From: Tretioscincus oriximinensis
Taxonomy: Eukaryota; Chordata; Lepidosauria; Squamata; Gymnophthalmidae
Direction: 5' to 3'
Length of the DNA: 64,000 nt
NCBI GenBank assembly: GCA_022410635.1
Contig: JAJVDF010000219.1
Location: 496,102-560,101 of the forward strand
The notes under the pieces are model-generated. The model was not told the DNA's origin, did not search any database, and saw nothing but the letters and a program-made list of their open reading frames with translations. Of this stretch, positions 1 to 12,279 are shown in pieces (positions within the stretch are counted from its first letter, which is position 1; each line of letters opens with the position of its first letter). The translations under genes and the position numbers were made by a program.

Positions 1-639
1 TGAATTCTATTATGATTAATTACTATTAAAATCCCTGACCTCCTTAGTTTGTCTTATTTCTTTTTAAAAAAGAGAAAAATATCATANCATTTTTTTTCAG
101 GTATCAGGTTTTAACATTATGGCATTAATGCCATCCCATATTTATTGAAGGGAATAGACAGTTGCAGCATGTTAATCTTCTGAATTATTTGGTATAGCTG
201 TTCATTTTCTAGTTGATTGCTGTTTTATTGATCAGGGCAGATTGCAGATTTTCATGATGATAATCATTTAAAGNACAATAGCAGTTTTACTAGATGATTT
301 TTATGCGTTATCTTCAGATTTGAATTAGAATGTCAAAATTTCTCTGTTCTAACCATTGGATAAGATTTGCAGGTGACTCCAATTAATAATATGTTTTTAA
401 CTACCATGTTTTTATATATATTTGTTTATTATTTCTATTGTGAAGTGCTCATTTCTATTGTGAACATTTTGTTATTGGGCAACGATAGAAATTTAGTAAT
501 AATGCATCATTCTGGCCAATTTATAACAAAGCTGAGAGAACTGGGAGTAAAATTGTGATTCTTTTCCCATTATCTTGGGAAAACGCTATAAAAAAAATTC
601 ACATATCTCACTTACTGAGCTTTATTAGTAAGGACAGTC

Positions 640-1030
640 TTCTGAGGTTGATTCTATAGTAATAGAAGTAGTAATACAAGGAAAAAAGGAGGAGGAGAAC
701 AAGAAGAATAAGAACAAGGGCTTGCCCAATCTTAAGGTGGAATGGAGATGGAAGGCAAAAGAAGAGAGGCGTGACAGAGGCTGAGATGAATAGAGAGTCT
801 CATTGAAATAAGGAAGCATGAGGTAGCTTGACCAGACTTCAGGATCTAGAGTGGGATCAGGATTTGATTCTTGGCATCACCAAGAGTCAATGCTTAAGGT
901 AGTCCACCCTTACTGATCATGGCTTGGCAGGACAAATCCTGAAACTTTGGNCACATAATGAGAAGATAGGGGTCACCCTCATGCTGGAAACGGTGGCATG
1001 CAAAATGAAAGGGGATAGCAGATAAAGGTA
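640..1030 (+). repeat. Possible BovB (RTE) LINE fragment
   Basis: The text around 880-1010 resembles the end of a BovB reverse transcriptase ORF and its 3' region. Examples are GCATCACCAAGAGTCAATGC, the HNEK.G..LMLE-like translation, and a GGAAGGCAAAAGAAGAG run at 753-769. It is decayed, and its boundary with the following Tc1 relic is unclear. Confidence 0.35.
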
Positions 1031-1035
1031 AATCA

Positions 1036-1596
1036 GAACCCCTGGTCTTCAGACAGATTTAGCAGACTCTGGAGTTATGCTACATTGTTCTATTGTTCTG
1101 TGACACCTGCACAAACACAGTCTTCATGAAAGTGTCAGCAAAAGAAAACTTACCTTTCATCCTGAATACAAAATTCAGCACCTGAAGTTTGCAAAAGAAC
1201 ATCTAAACAAAACTGATACTTTTTGGGAGTAAGTNCTGTGGACTGATAAGGCTAACTCTTTGGCCACAATGAGNAAAGGACTATTTGGAGAAAAAAGGCC
1301 ACAGAATTCCACGAATTCTTGCAACCAATGGCACAGGAAACATTTCACGGGTAGAAGGAAGAATGAATTCAATGAAATTCCAATAAATTCTGGAAACGTA
1401 ATAATTTTTAAAAGCTTAAATTTAAAAGAGAATGGCTTGTACAAATAGCTAACAATCCAAAACACACCTCCAAATCCACAATAGATTATCTCAAGAGGTG
1501 CAAGCTGAAGCTTTTACAATGGTCCTCACAATGATCTAAACATCATTGAAAATCTGTGGCTAGACTTAAAAAGAGCAATACATTCATTCTGAAAGT
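1036..1596 (+). pseudogene. Tc1/mariner transposase relic
   Basis: Translating piecewise on the + strand gives segments typical of Tc1 transposases: LHLCKRTSK-like text at 1180-1215, LWTDKA near 1239, FGEKRPQNS near 1281-1310, NNPKHTSKSTIDYLK near 1450-1494, and LNIIENLWLDLKRA near 1536-1580. The first catalytic Asp (in LWTD) and the last Glu (in NIIEN) are recognisable. The middle position, normally the Asp of NDPKHT, reads Asn. Frameshifts and a lost Ser-Pro stretch show it is dead. No terminal inverted repeat is confidently placed. Confidence 0.8.
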
Positions 1597-2939
1597 ATTT
1601 AAAATGTATTTAGAAATAACTAGACCTTTTCTAAACTGGGCCTTATTCTGAGATATAGCTCAAGATACTGGCTTGAGATAGGGAGAGAGAGAATTATCTA
1701 CATTATGGTGGAGTTGCTTTAGAGTGCAGAAATACCACATTGGTAAAAACTCTTCAATTTNAGCTGATTCCAGGTTCACAACAATCAAAATCTCTNTATA
1801 TATATTTTCTGGAGTCATAATAGTCCTTGAAAGCTCTGTGATTGGACAATATTTGGATGAATTCCAGGACTTGGAGTGATGTCATNAACATTCTAAAGCC
1901 AGGGCAGGCCAACAGTGGAACCCAACCCGTCACAGCAGCAAAAGAGGGAAGGAGGAACATGAAGGGGGGAGGAAGAGTAAGCTAGATGCCCCATTGTATT
2001 AAATGCAGACATCAGACTTATTTCATTAGCATATGAGGTAATTAGCTGTTATGGTAATTATTGCACTTAGTGCTAAGAAAGATAACAGTTGAAAGACAGC
2101 AGTATGACATGGTCCCCTTTCTTCTACTGCCTCTTGAAATGGGACCAAGCCCATGTTTGTTGCTTGGCCAGACTCTCTACCCAGTTCATTCTAACAATCC
2201 TACGAGCAGCTCTTTCTGAAATTTCTTTGTTTCCCACTCAGAACTTCTCTTGATCCCCATTGTTCCTGGCTGTTAACTGCCATTTCTTAATTACATTTCA
2301 AAACGTGGAATGGAAAGCTGAAAAAGCTTTGCTATTTTCTTATAGCCTTCTCCTGCTTTGTCAGCCTCAACCATATTCATTTTCAGAGTGTTAGACAGCT
2401 GCTTAGAAGAGCCCATGGATGTTATTTTTAAGGACAAGGATAGAGGAGTATGAGTAATGTAAATCTTCAACATTTGCATCCCCTGGCCTTTCCTAATGAT
2501 GATTGTGAACAACCCTTAAACTCTTAACAGGCCAATTAAGGTCTGAAACCTCATTCAAAGTTAAACTCAGTCAAACTCTCACATCTCCTTGGGTTCCCAT
2601 ACTTTTGCAAGGTACTTTTTCTTTTCTTTTTTCACTCTAAACTTNTACCAAACCAAAACAGGAAACTCATATTGCTAAAATTATAGAAAAACATGTATCA
2701 TCTTTAGCTTTTCACAGCAACAGTAGTTTTTACAGGGGTGNCAAAACTTTTGCATGCCATTGTGGATAGTTTTCAACTCCATCTCCTTTATTCTATTTAA
2801 TTTTTCCATCATAATTTGGTTCAATCAATTCTTTACTTTTCCATAAAGGAATTTCTTTCCATTTCCATAATAAAACATTTTCAATATTTAGATTCCACCT
2901 CATCATCAGTGAATATACCTGCATGTTGTACCCTTTTGA

Positions 2940-3560
2940 CCTTTTAATTTCGATTGGACTAATTTTGCCCAGTTAGTCATGGGTGTAGTAATTAAATCCC
3001 TATTTTCAGGTCTCTGTACANAAGCTGCAATTCCTCTCACCTGAAGCCAAAATCCTCATTAATGTTTGTTCTGATTTTGTGCTGGTATCATAAAAATCAC
3101 TTAAAGACAACCATCCATTAATAAGAAGAATTTTAATTTGTCTCTTATTTATGACTTCATAATCTTTATTTATACATGGAATATTATCTAATTTGGATTT
3201 CTGAATTTTCAGGGTTTTTGACCATCTTTGCTATATTTGGAATGATACTATGCAAGGACTGTATTTACTTGATAAAATTCTGTTTGTAATTTTTCCTAAA
3301 GAAATAGATTCAGTATTATTCATCATTTTTTTCTATACAGACCCACTTTTTTCTTACATTCTAATTCTATAAACTTATCCATTTGAAATGCTTTGTAATA
3401 ACCCACCAAATTTGGTATTTCCCAACCACTTTGGTTTCTGGAAAAAATACAATGTCTTTTTTATTCTAAGTTTTTTACTTCAAAAAATCCAATTTAGTAT
3501 TTTCTCATCCCATTTATTTAATATAGCAAAATTTATACATTCTGGCAATATTTGAAAACC
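2940..3560 (-). pseudogene. L1 LINE ORF2 fragment, antisense
   Basis: On the minus strand, 3360-3460 reads KPKWLGNTKFGGLLQSISNG. This resembles the L1 ORF2 segment in which a Trp/Gly-Leu motif is followed by PNFKLYYKAFQ-like residues. Many frame breaks are present. The edges are approximate. Confidence 0.5.
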
Positions 3561-4129
3561 ATAATTAGGTACTTCAGAATGTATGCTAAGTGTATCTGAA
3601 GAAAAGTAAAATTCTCAGAGGAACAATGTTGACTAAACCAAATAAATCGCTATCAATAGATCTTTCTCAGGCTGTATGCCTTATCTAAATATATTTCTCT
3701 GTTACTAATAGTCAAAAGGTTTTACAGTTCTAGATGTCTCATGACATATACAGCTCAGTTAATTGTTTTAGAAAAGTGGGTTCTTAGTCTAGCATTGGTA
3801 TTGTGATTAATCAAAATTACAACTTTCAATACTACATTAAAAGATAAAAGAAAGTTGCCTTTTCATTCTACATTCTATTCTGTATTTTACTTCAGTGTTG
3901 TATTTATATAAGAGATTTACTTTTGGCAAAAGNCTTTTTATACACTTGAAAAAGTAAAATATTTAGTATTTATAGTTGCTTCCACATGGGCTTTGCTTGT
4001 ATGGTGTTTTATTACTTCTTATGCTACTTCAAACTTTCTCCCCTCCCAATTTTTTTCTTTCTTTTCTTTCTGGTCTTTCTTTTACTCTTCTCTTTGTTTT
4101 TGTCTCCCCTTTCTGCTCTCTGGATGCAG

Positions 4130-4207
4130 CCAAACGCAAAGCATGGAAACTAAACCGTGTTGGTAGTCTGCGAAATATATACAGCAGCAGCAGCACCAAC
4201 ACCGAAG
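4130..4207 (+). CDS. AGAP1: AGAP1 exon A, linker inside the split PH domain
   Basis: This is an internal coding exon of 78 bases. The acceptor AG is at 4128-4129 after about 100 bases of almost pure pyrimidine, and the donor GT is at 4208-4209. It reads (G)CC then 25 codons then G, giving KRKAWKLNRVGSLRNIY followed by a serine run from AGC codons and TNTE. The WKL..VGSLRNIY motif is characteristic of AGAP family proteins, where it lies between the two halves of the PH domain. Entry and exit phases are both 1, so skipping the exon would keep the frame. Its final G joins the first AA of the exon at 19003 to make a Glu codon, giving [10 protein letters not shown] across the junction. AGAP1 is preferred over AGAP3 and AGAP2 from the linker sequence and the long introns. 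The assignment is from memory, without a search. Confidence 0.9.
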
Positions 4208-4433
4208 GTAACAAAATCAAAACGCCATGTTGTAGACTCACTTCTTCTCCTTCAAGCTATACCTTCACTGCTTTTCCCTTTTCCTGAAGGCCCTCTCAGT
4301 ACTAGGGCTTATTCCATTCCAGGGAAAGGGTCAAAAGGGTTACTGTCCACTTGTCATTCTGGCATAGCCACCTAGATCTGGTGCTGTCCCAGAACACTAT
4401 ATGGAGAGCAGGTCCCTTAGACTACTTCCTGGA

Positions 4434-4640
4434 AGAAAAAAGGTTGCCAACCTTTTTTTGACTTGTGTATACTTTGACAAACCACTTCCATAAATTGTAC
4501 CCCCNAAAAATTAACAAATATTTTGTAATTAATAAAATAGTTGTTATTTCAAATACTCTTTCATTCCATCTTTTTTTCATGTATCCCTAAATGGCCTGAC
4601 CCGTACACCTGGGGCACTATATTTACTAGCAAGGAGGTCT
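4434..4640. mobile_element. hAT-like non-autonomous element, decayed
   Basis: The left end AGGTTGCCAACCTTTTTTTG and following GACTTGTGTATACTTTGACA resemble the common hAT terminal type that begins with a CAACC.TTTTTGA motif. The right side, GGCCTGACCCGTACACCTGG, resembles the matching end. I could not place a target duplication. Confidence 0.4.
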
Positions 4641-4913
4641 CGTAGCACATTAAAAAAATGAACAAGAAAACGGTATTGGTAGAACGAGGTTTTGTAATTA
4701 AGTCAAAATTAAGTCTACTTCTTCAGCTGCAGTGGAAGAAGAAGATTTAGGCTACAACCAGACATGCATTTTATTTCAAGTTTATCTCTAGTTCCCACCT
4801 TGGTACCACATGCAGGATTTTTAAGTGTGGTGTTTTGCCACAAAAACAGTATTCCAGATTCACATTATCCTGATTAAACAACAATAAAATTAAAATCACA
4901 TATTTGAAAGTCA

Positions 4914-5105
4914 GTTTCAGAGAAATAGCCGTGTTAGTCCAGTAGAAAGTGCAGCAAAGAGGCCAGTAACACTTTGAGACTAACTTGAGAAAAGTGGGTG
5001 GCATAAGCTTTTGTAGTCTGAAGACATAGACGTGTCTACGAAAGCTTTATGTCACCCATTTTTCTCAAGTTAGTCTCAAAGTGCTACTGGCCTCTTTGCT
5101 GGATG
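4914..5105 (+). repeat. Foldback repeat with hammerhead-like centre, complete copy
   Basis: The arm 4952-5012 is repeated in reverse at 5041-5101, about 60 bp with few differences. A left extension, GTTTCAGAGAAATAGCCGTG, starts at 4914. The centre reads CTGAAGA (5018-5024), then TAGAC (5027-5031) complementary to GTCTA (5034-5038), then GAAA (5040-5043). This is the order of conserved blocks in a hammerhead ribozyme core. The same family recurs at 5360, 7205, 22080, 42540, 49060, 49405, 49840, 51540 and 62702. Confidence 0.8.
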
Positions 5106-5359
5106 TTATTTGAAAGTTTGTTTTGATGTGTAGACACTGACAGGCTATTTTATGATATGATCAAGCAGTAGGATATGCTGACACATCAGCAAGATNTTTA
5201 AGATTTCAAGTCTTGCTAAAACTCCAGAATACCAGAAGAAAGAAATCCAGAATACTAATTATAGATATAGGCACCCAGCGCTGTTTCTGCAGTAAGTTAT
5301 TCCACATTAATATAATGGAATAGTTACCCTTTTAGTCTTTGAAAGCTTATGCTTCAAAC

Positions 5360-5447
5360 ACCTTTTTTCTGGTTAGTCTCTTAAAGTACTACGAGACTCC
5401 TTTGCTGCTAATTTTGACCAGACTAACATAGCTACTTCTTTGAACTA
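5360..5447 (+). repeat. Foldback repeat fragment
   Basis: This has the right-arm signature: TTAGTCTCTTAAAGTACTAC, CTCCTTTGCTG, then GACTAACATAGCTACTTCTT. It is decayed and lacks the hammerhead-like centre. Confidence 0.6.
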
Positions 5448-5839
5448 TTGGAAAAAGACCTAGTACGGAAAAGGCCTAAATCTAGGGATAGAAATAAAAT
5501 TTGCCCAAAGCATATGTGCTTTCATGTTGTGTTTGCACATTCATTTCTGCAGTCTTCCCTCCTTCTGTTCGTATGTTCATGTTCCTTTCAGTTTACTTAA
5601 ATTTTGACCTTTCCCTCTAGTCGTGGAGTAGTGATGTTTAAATTACTTCAAGAACCCATTTTCTTCAGGGTTTTTTTTATTTTTATTTTCCCTTTATACA
5701 TGTGGGCACTCAATGTAATATTTCCCAAGTTATTACAGTTTTTTAAAGTGTTGGTATCAGGTGTAATGATCTGTAGCCAAATACAATAGTGTGCTGTGAC
5801 ATTTAAGTAACAGTCTTAATTTGTTTTGTGGAAGCGTTC

Positions 5840-6880
5840 TCCATAATGCTTTCTGCGGCTCTAATCCGAGCGTGAGGCAGAGCGAACCATTTGCATGTGC
5901 TACTCTTGCTTGTAAATTCTGTATATTGTTGTATTTCTAAAGGTCACCCAGTGCCAAAGTTCACAAATTGACTTACATTCCTGTTTCCAGTGAAGACAGC
6001 CATCATGGCGTTTGTATAATAGCAGATTGAATTTCTTTCCTTCACCTTCATTTATACAATGCAATTATAAACTACCTTCTTTTTCAGTTTACTTTTTATA
6101 AATGTCAAAGGTCAAAATTACTTGGGTACAAAGGGTGGGGGTAAAATCCTGCTGTCACTATTTCAGACTGTATGTAAACATTGAAACTGAATGCAAAATA
6201 GGTCACAAATCAACAACCTTCTTAAATGAAAAGTTGTTTTTTGCTTATGTGCAAGTGAAATGGGTCAAGTAATCTCAAGCCCTACACTGACACTAATTGA
6301 CTTACTTTGGAATGATTATAACTATAATATTTTCCTTAATGTCACAGTTTTCTGGGCTGTTGGTTTTAGTGATTGAAGGGAGACAGCATTAAATCTCTTG
6401 TAAATTTTAAATTGCAAGCTATTTCTGTAAACAAGTCCCAATGTTCACATTCCGATCATTAACCTTTGCTGATTTATATCACGATTTCCTTTTTTCACAA
6501 TTACTGTATCTTAAGCGGTTGCCTTCCTTACACCACCAGATAAAATGTATCTTAGCCACAAAAGTGCTTTTTTACAGCCACTTGTTAAGAAGGCATTTTT
6601 ACTATAATATAATCTTGATTTATTTCCCATTGTAAAGTCTAAACTGTCACCTTTTAAAATAACAAAGCTGTAACCACTTTTTGTTATCTTTCAAATGGCT
6701 TTTAGGTTAAAAAAAACAAGAACTGGTTGGGCATAAATATTGCCTGCTGAAGCTTAATAAATATTAATCTTTTCCAGCTGAACAAAAGCCCCAAATGTCC
6801 ATTGATACATTTTCCAAATTGCTGCATTTATTATTTTGTTAAACTCGTTTTGTGGTTTCTTTACATTTTAATGATTAGAT
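5840..6880. promoter_or_regulatory. Repeat-poor block, possible conserved noncoding DNA
   Basis: No recognisable repeat is present. The sequence is clean and motif-rich, for example ATTTGCAT-like, CAAAGGTCA-like (6106-6114) and AATATTAATC sites, unlike the decayed repeats around it. Conservation is only inferred from this texture. Confidence 0.3.
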
Positions 6881-6929
6881 TTAGGTTCAGCCTTTCAAAG
6901 TAAAAGTGTGCAGATTACTAACAGGGACT

Positions 6930-7200
6930 AAGCTTTATTTACTTATTTACTTGAAAAAACTATAATCCACCCTTTACCAGCAGGTCCCAGTAAAAGTAAC
7001 AAGAGCACAGATAAAATAAACAAATCAAAACATATTTAAAATAGAACTCTCCTTCCTTCCAACCCATCCTCCTTTTTGGCAAAGCAAAATCCAGAGGGAG
7101 CTAAGAATCAAAGGCCTGGGTGAAGAGGTAAATTTTAACCAAGTTCTAAAAATTATGCAGACACCTGACGAATCTCCAACGAAAGGTTGTCCCAGAGTCT
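6930..7200 (-). repeat. Old interspersed repeat (LINE/SINE tail class)
   Basis: A core with CAGCAGGTCCCAGTAAAAGT, a variable middle, and CCAGAGTCTGGGAGCCATCT recurs in degenerate form at 14600-14900 and 31130-31290. It is a common reptilian repeat, but I cannot name the family with certainty. Confidence 0.45.
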
Positions 7201-7204
7201 GGGA

Positions 7205-7302
7205 GCCATCTGAAGAAGTAGACCTGTCTACGAAAGCTTATGCCAACCACTTTTCTCAAGTTAGTCTCAAAGTGCTACTAGCTCCTTTGCTGGACATAAT
7301 TT
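7205..7302 (+). repeat. Foldback repeat, right half with intact hammerhead-like core
   Basis: CTGAAGA (7210-7216) is followed by GTAGAC (7218-7223), loop CT, GTCTAC (7226-7231) and GAAA (7232-7235). Then come GCTTATGCC and the right arm ending CTCCTTTGCTGGAC. The left arm is absent. The copy abuts a different old repeat on its left. Confidence 0.75.
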
Positions 7303-7689
7303 GTTTAATTGTTTGTCATGTGACAAGAAAGCGTTCTTGAGATTTTAATGCAAGGGCAGGTATACATAAAAGAAGGTATTTCTCCATTGAACTAAGCCCT
7401 CACTTTTTCAAGACAACTCAGAGGACATGGGGGACTTCTACACATATGACACAGTGTTGTATTGATTTTAAATATCTCATTTGGATATTTTAAAAATTAT
7501 TTTTTAGTCCAGAAATAGTATATTCTTCCTTTTGATGCCATTAAAGACCATTGAGAGACCAGAGAAAACAAATAACATTGCATTTCTTCTGTTACTGCTC
7601 TCCTTATAAAGATCACCTATCAAGACAACCAAGAGAAAGCTGCTACAATAACACTATGACACTCTTTAAAACCAGATTGAAATTGTTGT

Positions 7690-8045
7690 TACTGCTGAGT
7701 TATTCAGTCCTTTTTGACCCTGTAGACCATAGCATGTCAGGTCCCTCTACTTCCACATCCAAGATTTTGTCAACCTCAGCCATCCCATTTTCCTTTAGCC
7801 TTCAATTCTCCCCAGGATCATGGTCTTTTCCAGTAACCTCTTTCTTCTCACTATGTGGTCAGCGTTTTTGATCTTCCAGTGAGGAGCTAGGGTTGTTGAA
7901 TGACTTGTTCTCATTTTGGTCCAAGGAACTCTGTTCAAAAGCATCAATTCTCCAGTCTTCCTCATGGTCCAGCTTTCATAGCCATACATTATTACTGGGA
8001 AAATCTTAGCTTTAACTATAAGGACCTTGGTTGGCATACGAGTTA
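7690..8045 (-). pseudogene. BovB (RTE) LINE ORF end, antisense
   Basis: The minus strand at 7795-8037 reads KVLIVKAKIFPVIMYGYESW, then a degenerate segment, then HIVRRKRLLEKTMILGRIEG. This matches the C-terminal part of BovB reverse transcriptase (K..FPV.MYG.ESW ... LEKT..LGKIEG). The left part, 7690-7790, corresponds to the 3' UTR. Horizontally spread BovB LINEs are abundant in squamates. Confidence 0.85.
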
Positions 8046-8660
8046 TACAGACCTTTATTAAAATGGCTCTAGGTAATCTGTGTACTCATGCTTGCATCTG
8101 AGTAGCCACCACTCTATCTATTACCATGCCATAAAATGAGATGGACTATAATGGACTGAGTTTGTTCCAGTTGAAAATAACATATTTCATTAACAAATTC
8201 TAAAAACATAAATATAATGGGAAGTTAGTCAACAAGTGCAGATATATTTGTGGCATTTAAATGGATAAAAACACATATTTAGTCAGGCCAACGAGAAAAA
8301 CAAACATCTTTAAACTCATTATTGCATCTGAAGCTGCTCTATTATTTTTTTATACTACTTGAAAGGGAAAGCTGCAATAAAACTTTATTAGGGAAGCAAA
8401 TAATAAAAGCATTGGGGAAATTATACCACACCTTGGAGCCTCCTGAAGATAAATCAAGCAATTTGCATATAAAAATATTTAAATTTTGCCTTGATTCAGT
8501 GTGTAAGCTACTAGCAGAATCACCTAACATAAATGCAGTTGCCATGAAATATATTGATCAGGGAAGCCCTATAAATAGTATCTGTCAAGAAAGGGAAATG
8601 AATGAAAATTAACCCCAGTTAAATCCTGAGAAAAAGCCACAGGTAGTGATGCTTATCAGC

Positions 8661-8925
8661 CTGACCACAAATGGCTCACATGTTAAGTGTTGGTCTTTCA
8701 TGTGAGAGATCCGTTCTTGAAGCCCTGTGTCAGTCATGGAGAGGGGTGCATGCCCTCAACTGGCCTCTAGCCAACTCAATTATTCAAAAGAATAGATTTG
8801 CAATTTCAATTAAATAAATGAGTACCACCATTAACCTGTTGGGGAAGATAGATATAAACCTNTGGGTGAAAGATAACCTTGTAAGCTGCTCTGTACACTG
8901 AGAATGGAGTACAAATGACAGATTC
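8661..8925 (+). repeat. tRNA-derived SINE, copy 1
   Basis: This has the same layout as 17484-17795: a tRNA-like head, GAAGCCCTGTGTCAG, GGGGTGCATGCCCTCAACTGG, TTGCAATTTCAATTAAATAA, CCTGTTGGGGAAGATAGA, and CTTGTAAGCTGCTCT. It is diverged. Confidence 0.75.
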
Positions 8926-9659
8926 TTGTGTTAGTGCCATGGACAAGTAGCAATCCATTCATGGCATTTTTAAGTGGAGAAAATTGGATAAGTTTTTTTA
9001 ATCTATAATTTATAATGTATTTTTAAACAATATGAGAAACTGGCAGTGTAAGAATAGGTTCCTTGTAATGTAGTTTGTCCTAGAAAATAAATGAAAACAA
9101 AAGAATTCTTTCTAAAATTCATCACTACCTCATTTGCATTTCTAATGCTATTCACATACACAACTTGCCCTATAGTAACTTCACTCCATGCACCTCATGT
9201 TCTCTCTGAATGTTCTGTCTCTCAGTATAAGGTGCTATCAGGCTTCCTTGCTAGAAATAGGGTTGTCATAAATAAAAAGGACAAGAGAGTTGCAGCTTTA
9301 ATTGGTGTGGAGTAGAGAAAATGTTAGCAGGCACAGCATATAATACCTGCAATCTTCGAACTAAGTCACTCTACATTGTCCACAGCAGTCAGAGCTGAAC
9401 TAGGAGTGCCCCTTATCGCTGGTAAGGTAATCAGTAGCCAATACAATTATTGAGTCAAACTCAATCTTATGAAGACGAACAGATTACCTTACCTTAGTCT
9501 GCAAGAACAAGTAAATAATATTTCTCATACATCTTGGATAGCCNGATTCATGAGTCATTTGTCGCACTTTGGCTTATCAACTTAGTTTTTTGCTTCTCTA
9601 GGGACAAAAGCAAAGCTGATTTTCAAACAATGACTTAAGGACATCCAGGCCCAAGGAAT

Positions 9660-10240
9660 CAATCACTCAAGCCAGATCCCTCCCTTATTTGTCTGAGTTT
9701 AAACAACATTTTGGTGCAGAGGACTATTTAACATTTGAGATGCTGACCCGACTAATGAAATGGTATAAGAAAGCCCACTTCGACCACTTGGACATTATAC
9801 TAAAGCAGGGAAGATATCAAAATACTAGCTTTAGCACCAGACTATGTCCCTGTGAATCAGGAAAGATTGAAACAACCATGTACTTCCTATTGGAATGCCA
9901 GCTATATATTGATCTTAGATCACAATATCTTCACCCTTTACTGGCAAACTTCTACTGCAGAACTGATAAGGGCCGTGCCTACTGGCTGTTAAGGAGAGGT
10001 AATAAATACAATGTTATCGGAACCACTCTCTTTTTAGAATATGCTACTAAAAGGCGCGCCCCATTGTTGGCAAATCTGGAACGCAATTTGAACTGTTGCT
10101 ATTAACATGCTCAGCGCGGTTTTATAGTATTCTTTTTTCTTTTTAACTTTTAGGGTTTTTAAAATTTTACAGATGGAATTTGTAATAAGTGCCCTCTGGT
10201 TGATATGGTCTTTTGACTAATTACTAATAAATATCTATCT
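9660..10240 (+). pseudogene. Non-LTR retrotransposon C-terminal fragment
   Basis: An open stretch at 9689-10105 (138 codons to a stop) includes TRLCPCESGKIETTMYFLLE, then CQLYIDLRSQYL and HPLL. The CxC...LLEC..Y..LR pattern is typical of the zinc-binding C-terminal tail of reptilian LINE reverse transcriptases. An AT-rich 3' region with AATAAATATCTATCT follows. The family (CR1-, R4- or L1-related) is uncertain. The ORF lacks the reverse transcriptase, so it is a truncated copy. Confidence 0.65.
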
Positions 10241-12279
10241 ACCTGCACCAGCTGCTGAAATTTCCTCTTTTCCACATCCAATAAAGCTTCAGTTCTCCTG
10301 TCTTGATTTTTTATGGCAATCCTAGCAAGAAATATTCTGTAAAATTCGTTATGGTTTCTCTAAGAGATTGAGAACAGGTCTGGTTTAATCCAGTTCCCCG
10401 GAAATTGATTGGCACAGGCTCAGTAATCTGTTTTAGGCCTAAAATTATTACTGAGTCTATGCAAACAGAGCCTAAGTCAGACCAAGCTGATCCATTTCTA
10501 CAAAAGTAAATTAAATCAAGTAAATGTAAAGCAGGTGTTAATGTATGTACTTATTATGTGAGACTCAATGTAGTAAAATGAAATAAGAAACAAGAGAAGG
10601 AGGATCCTATTTAACTGTATCATTTTGGTCTGAAAAGTTTATTAAATTTGTGCCTTCAGAGGAGATACTGTGAAATGTTATAGAAATTTGGATCCAATAT
10701 AAATATGCCGCTTTCTGAACAAGTCTACAACTTGAAGAGATTGCAAGAAGGCATTATAGTACTTACTATTAAATNTTAATCCTTTTTCATGATTCATTAC
10801 ATGAAGTTTGACTTCTCTACTATCAATTTCCAAGATTGTCCATGTTAGTTCAAACTCTATTGGTTTGTGAGAAGAAAGAATAATTTACNGCAGTCACAGG
10901 CCATTAATAGGAATACAGACAGTTTCACGAGCAAACTCAAAGGGAGTTCTTACTCAACCATTTTTTATCTAATTTATAGTGAAGATACAAAGGATTTAGG
11001 TCTCTTCAGTGACTTTAAAGGTTGGCTCCTATTTCACTAAATGATAGTTTCTCAGTTTTCTAGATACAGCATTTCATAAAGAAAAATAAACTTTACTCTG
11101 AACTTTCANTATGAACGAACTACAATAAGAGAGGACACAATCCACAGCTTCCTTGTCTGGTAACTCAGGGACATGTTCATTAAGTTGTATTTTATTAAAT
11201 GAGCTGACAGATCTGAAGTCTCGGAGAGAAAAGTAACTAGATTCTATATGGACATTTTCAAAATTTCCATCTTAATCTAATGTTTGAAGAAAGAGGAGGA
11301 ATTCTGTCTTATAAAAGAAATTACTGGTATCTCATTCTTAATCTATTCACATTAAACCATTACAGTACTTAAATATGTACAGATGTGATTTGTCCAAAAC
11401 ATTCTCCAACGCTCAGCAAACATAAAATCTTTCTCTTGATATTACCAATTTACTAATTTAGACACTTCATCTTTGGCTGCCAGGCAAAGAGATCCATGGA
11501 AAAGGAATTTCTAGCAAGAACCTTAGAGAATAATGAGAAATAGTTAATAACATAATTTCAGATGACACCTTAGCAGATATAGCCATCAAGCTCTGTTTGC
11601 TTTTTAATAACATCATATACTTTCATGTTAAAGNCTTTGGCATGGGCAGACAGACAAATGGTACATCAATATGCCAACAACTCCACTGGTGACAATGCTT
11701 CTTTGACTCCTGCACCCAGAGACTTCTCCTCTACTTGAGATTCATCAGTGACATATTTTTAATTTAGACTCAGTTTGAACAATGAAGCTCAGTTTGAATT
11801 TTTCATGGAACAGGTTAATTTTCTAGACATCCCCATAAAGTTACACAATGGATATCTAATAACTACAACCATGGAAAATATTTCAGAGAATGCTACTCTG
11901 ACCAGCCTAGCTTTCAGCTACCTTCTCAAAATCTTAATTTGCTTTTCAGAAACTCAGAATTGCATCGTTGAACATCACTTGATGCTCAAGTGCATTATGA
12001 CAACTGCCTTTTCTTTGGCACTACTACTTCCTAGCTCTATCAGTCTAGGCTGCTTATGACAAACTTTTACCAACAGGCAAATAATCAGTTATCTATATTT
12101 TTGATTATATCACNCATTACTAAGGAATTGCACTCTAACCAGCATGGGTTTCTTCTACAGGAACACTTGTTCCTCCAATTTTTCATCCCACTATAATAGA
12201 AAATGTCAATATGGGAGAAGGATCGATAAGTCTTCTCTTAGGTCCCACTGGACTTTGAGGGAATTGACCCATTCCCTGA

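Larger units (their letters stand above)
1..4129 (+). other. AGAP1: AGAP1 intron, 3' part
   Basis: This is the downstream part of the intron before exon A. No exon-like segment with splice signals and AGAP homology is visible. It contains a probable BovB fragment, a Tc1 transposase relic and an antisense L1 fragment, listed separately. I recognise nothing in about 1-630 and 1750-2700. The last 100 bases are an unusually long pyrimidine tract leading to the acceptor. Confidence 0.75.

Noticed and set aside
4029..4241. Antisense ORF across AGAP1 exon A
   Set aside because: It is a Lys/Glu/Arg-rich product of the reversed pyrimidine tract.
9091..9315. 74-codon ORF starting with a hydrophobic signal-like segment
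   Set aside because: It is short, with no family resemblance. AT-rich intronic DNA often gives such frames.
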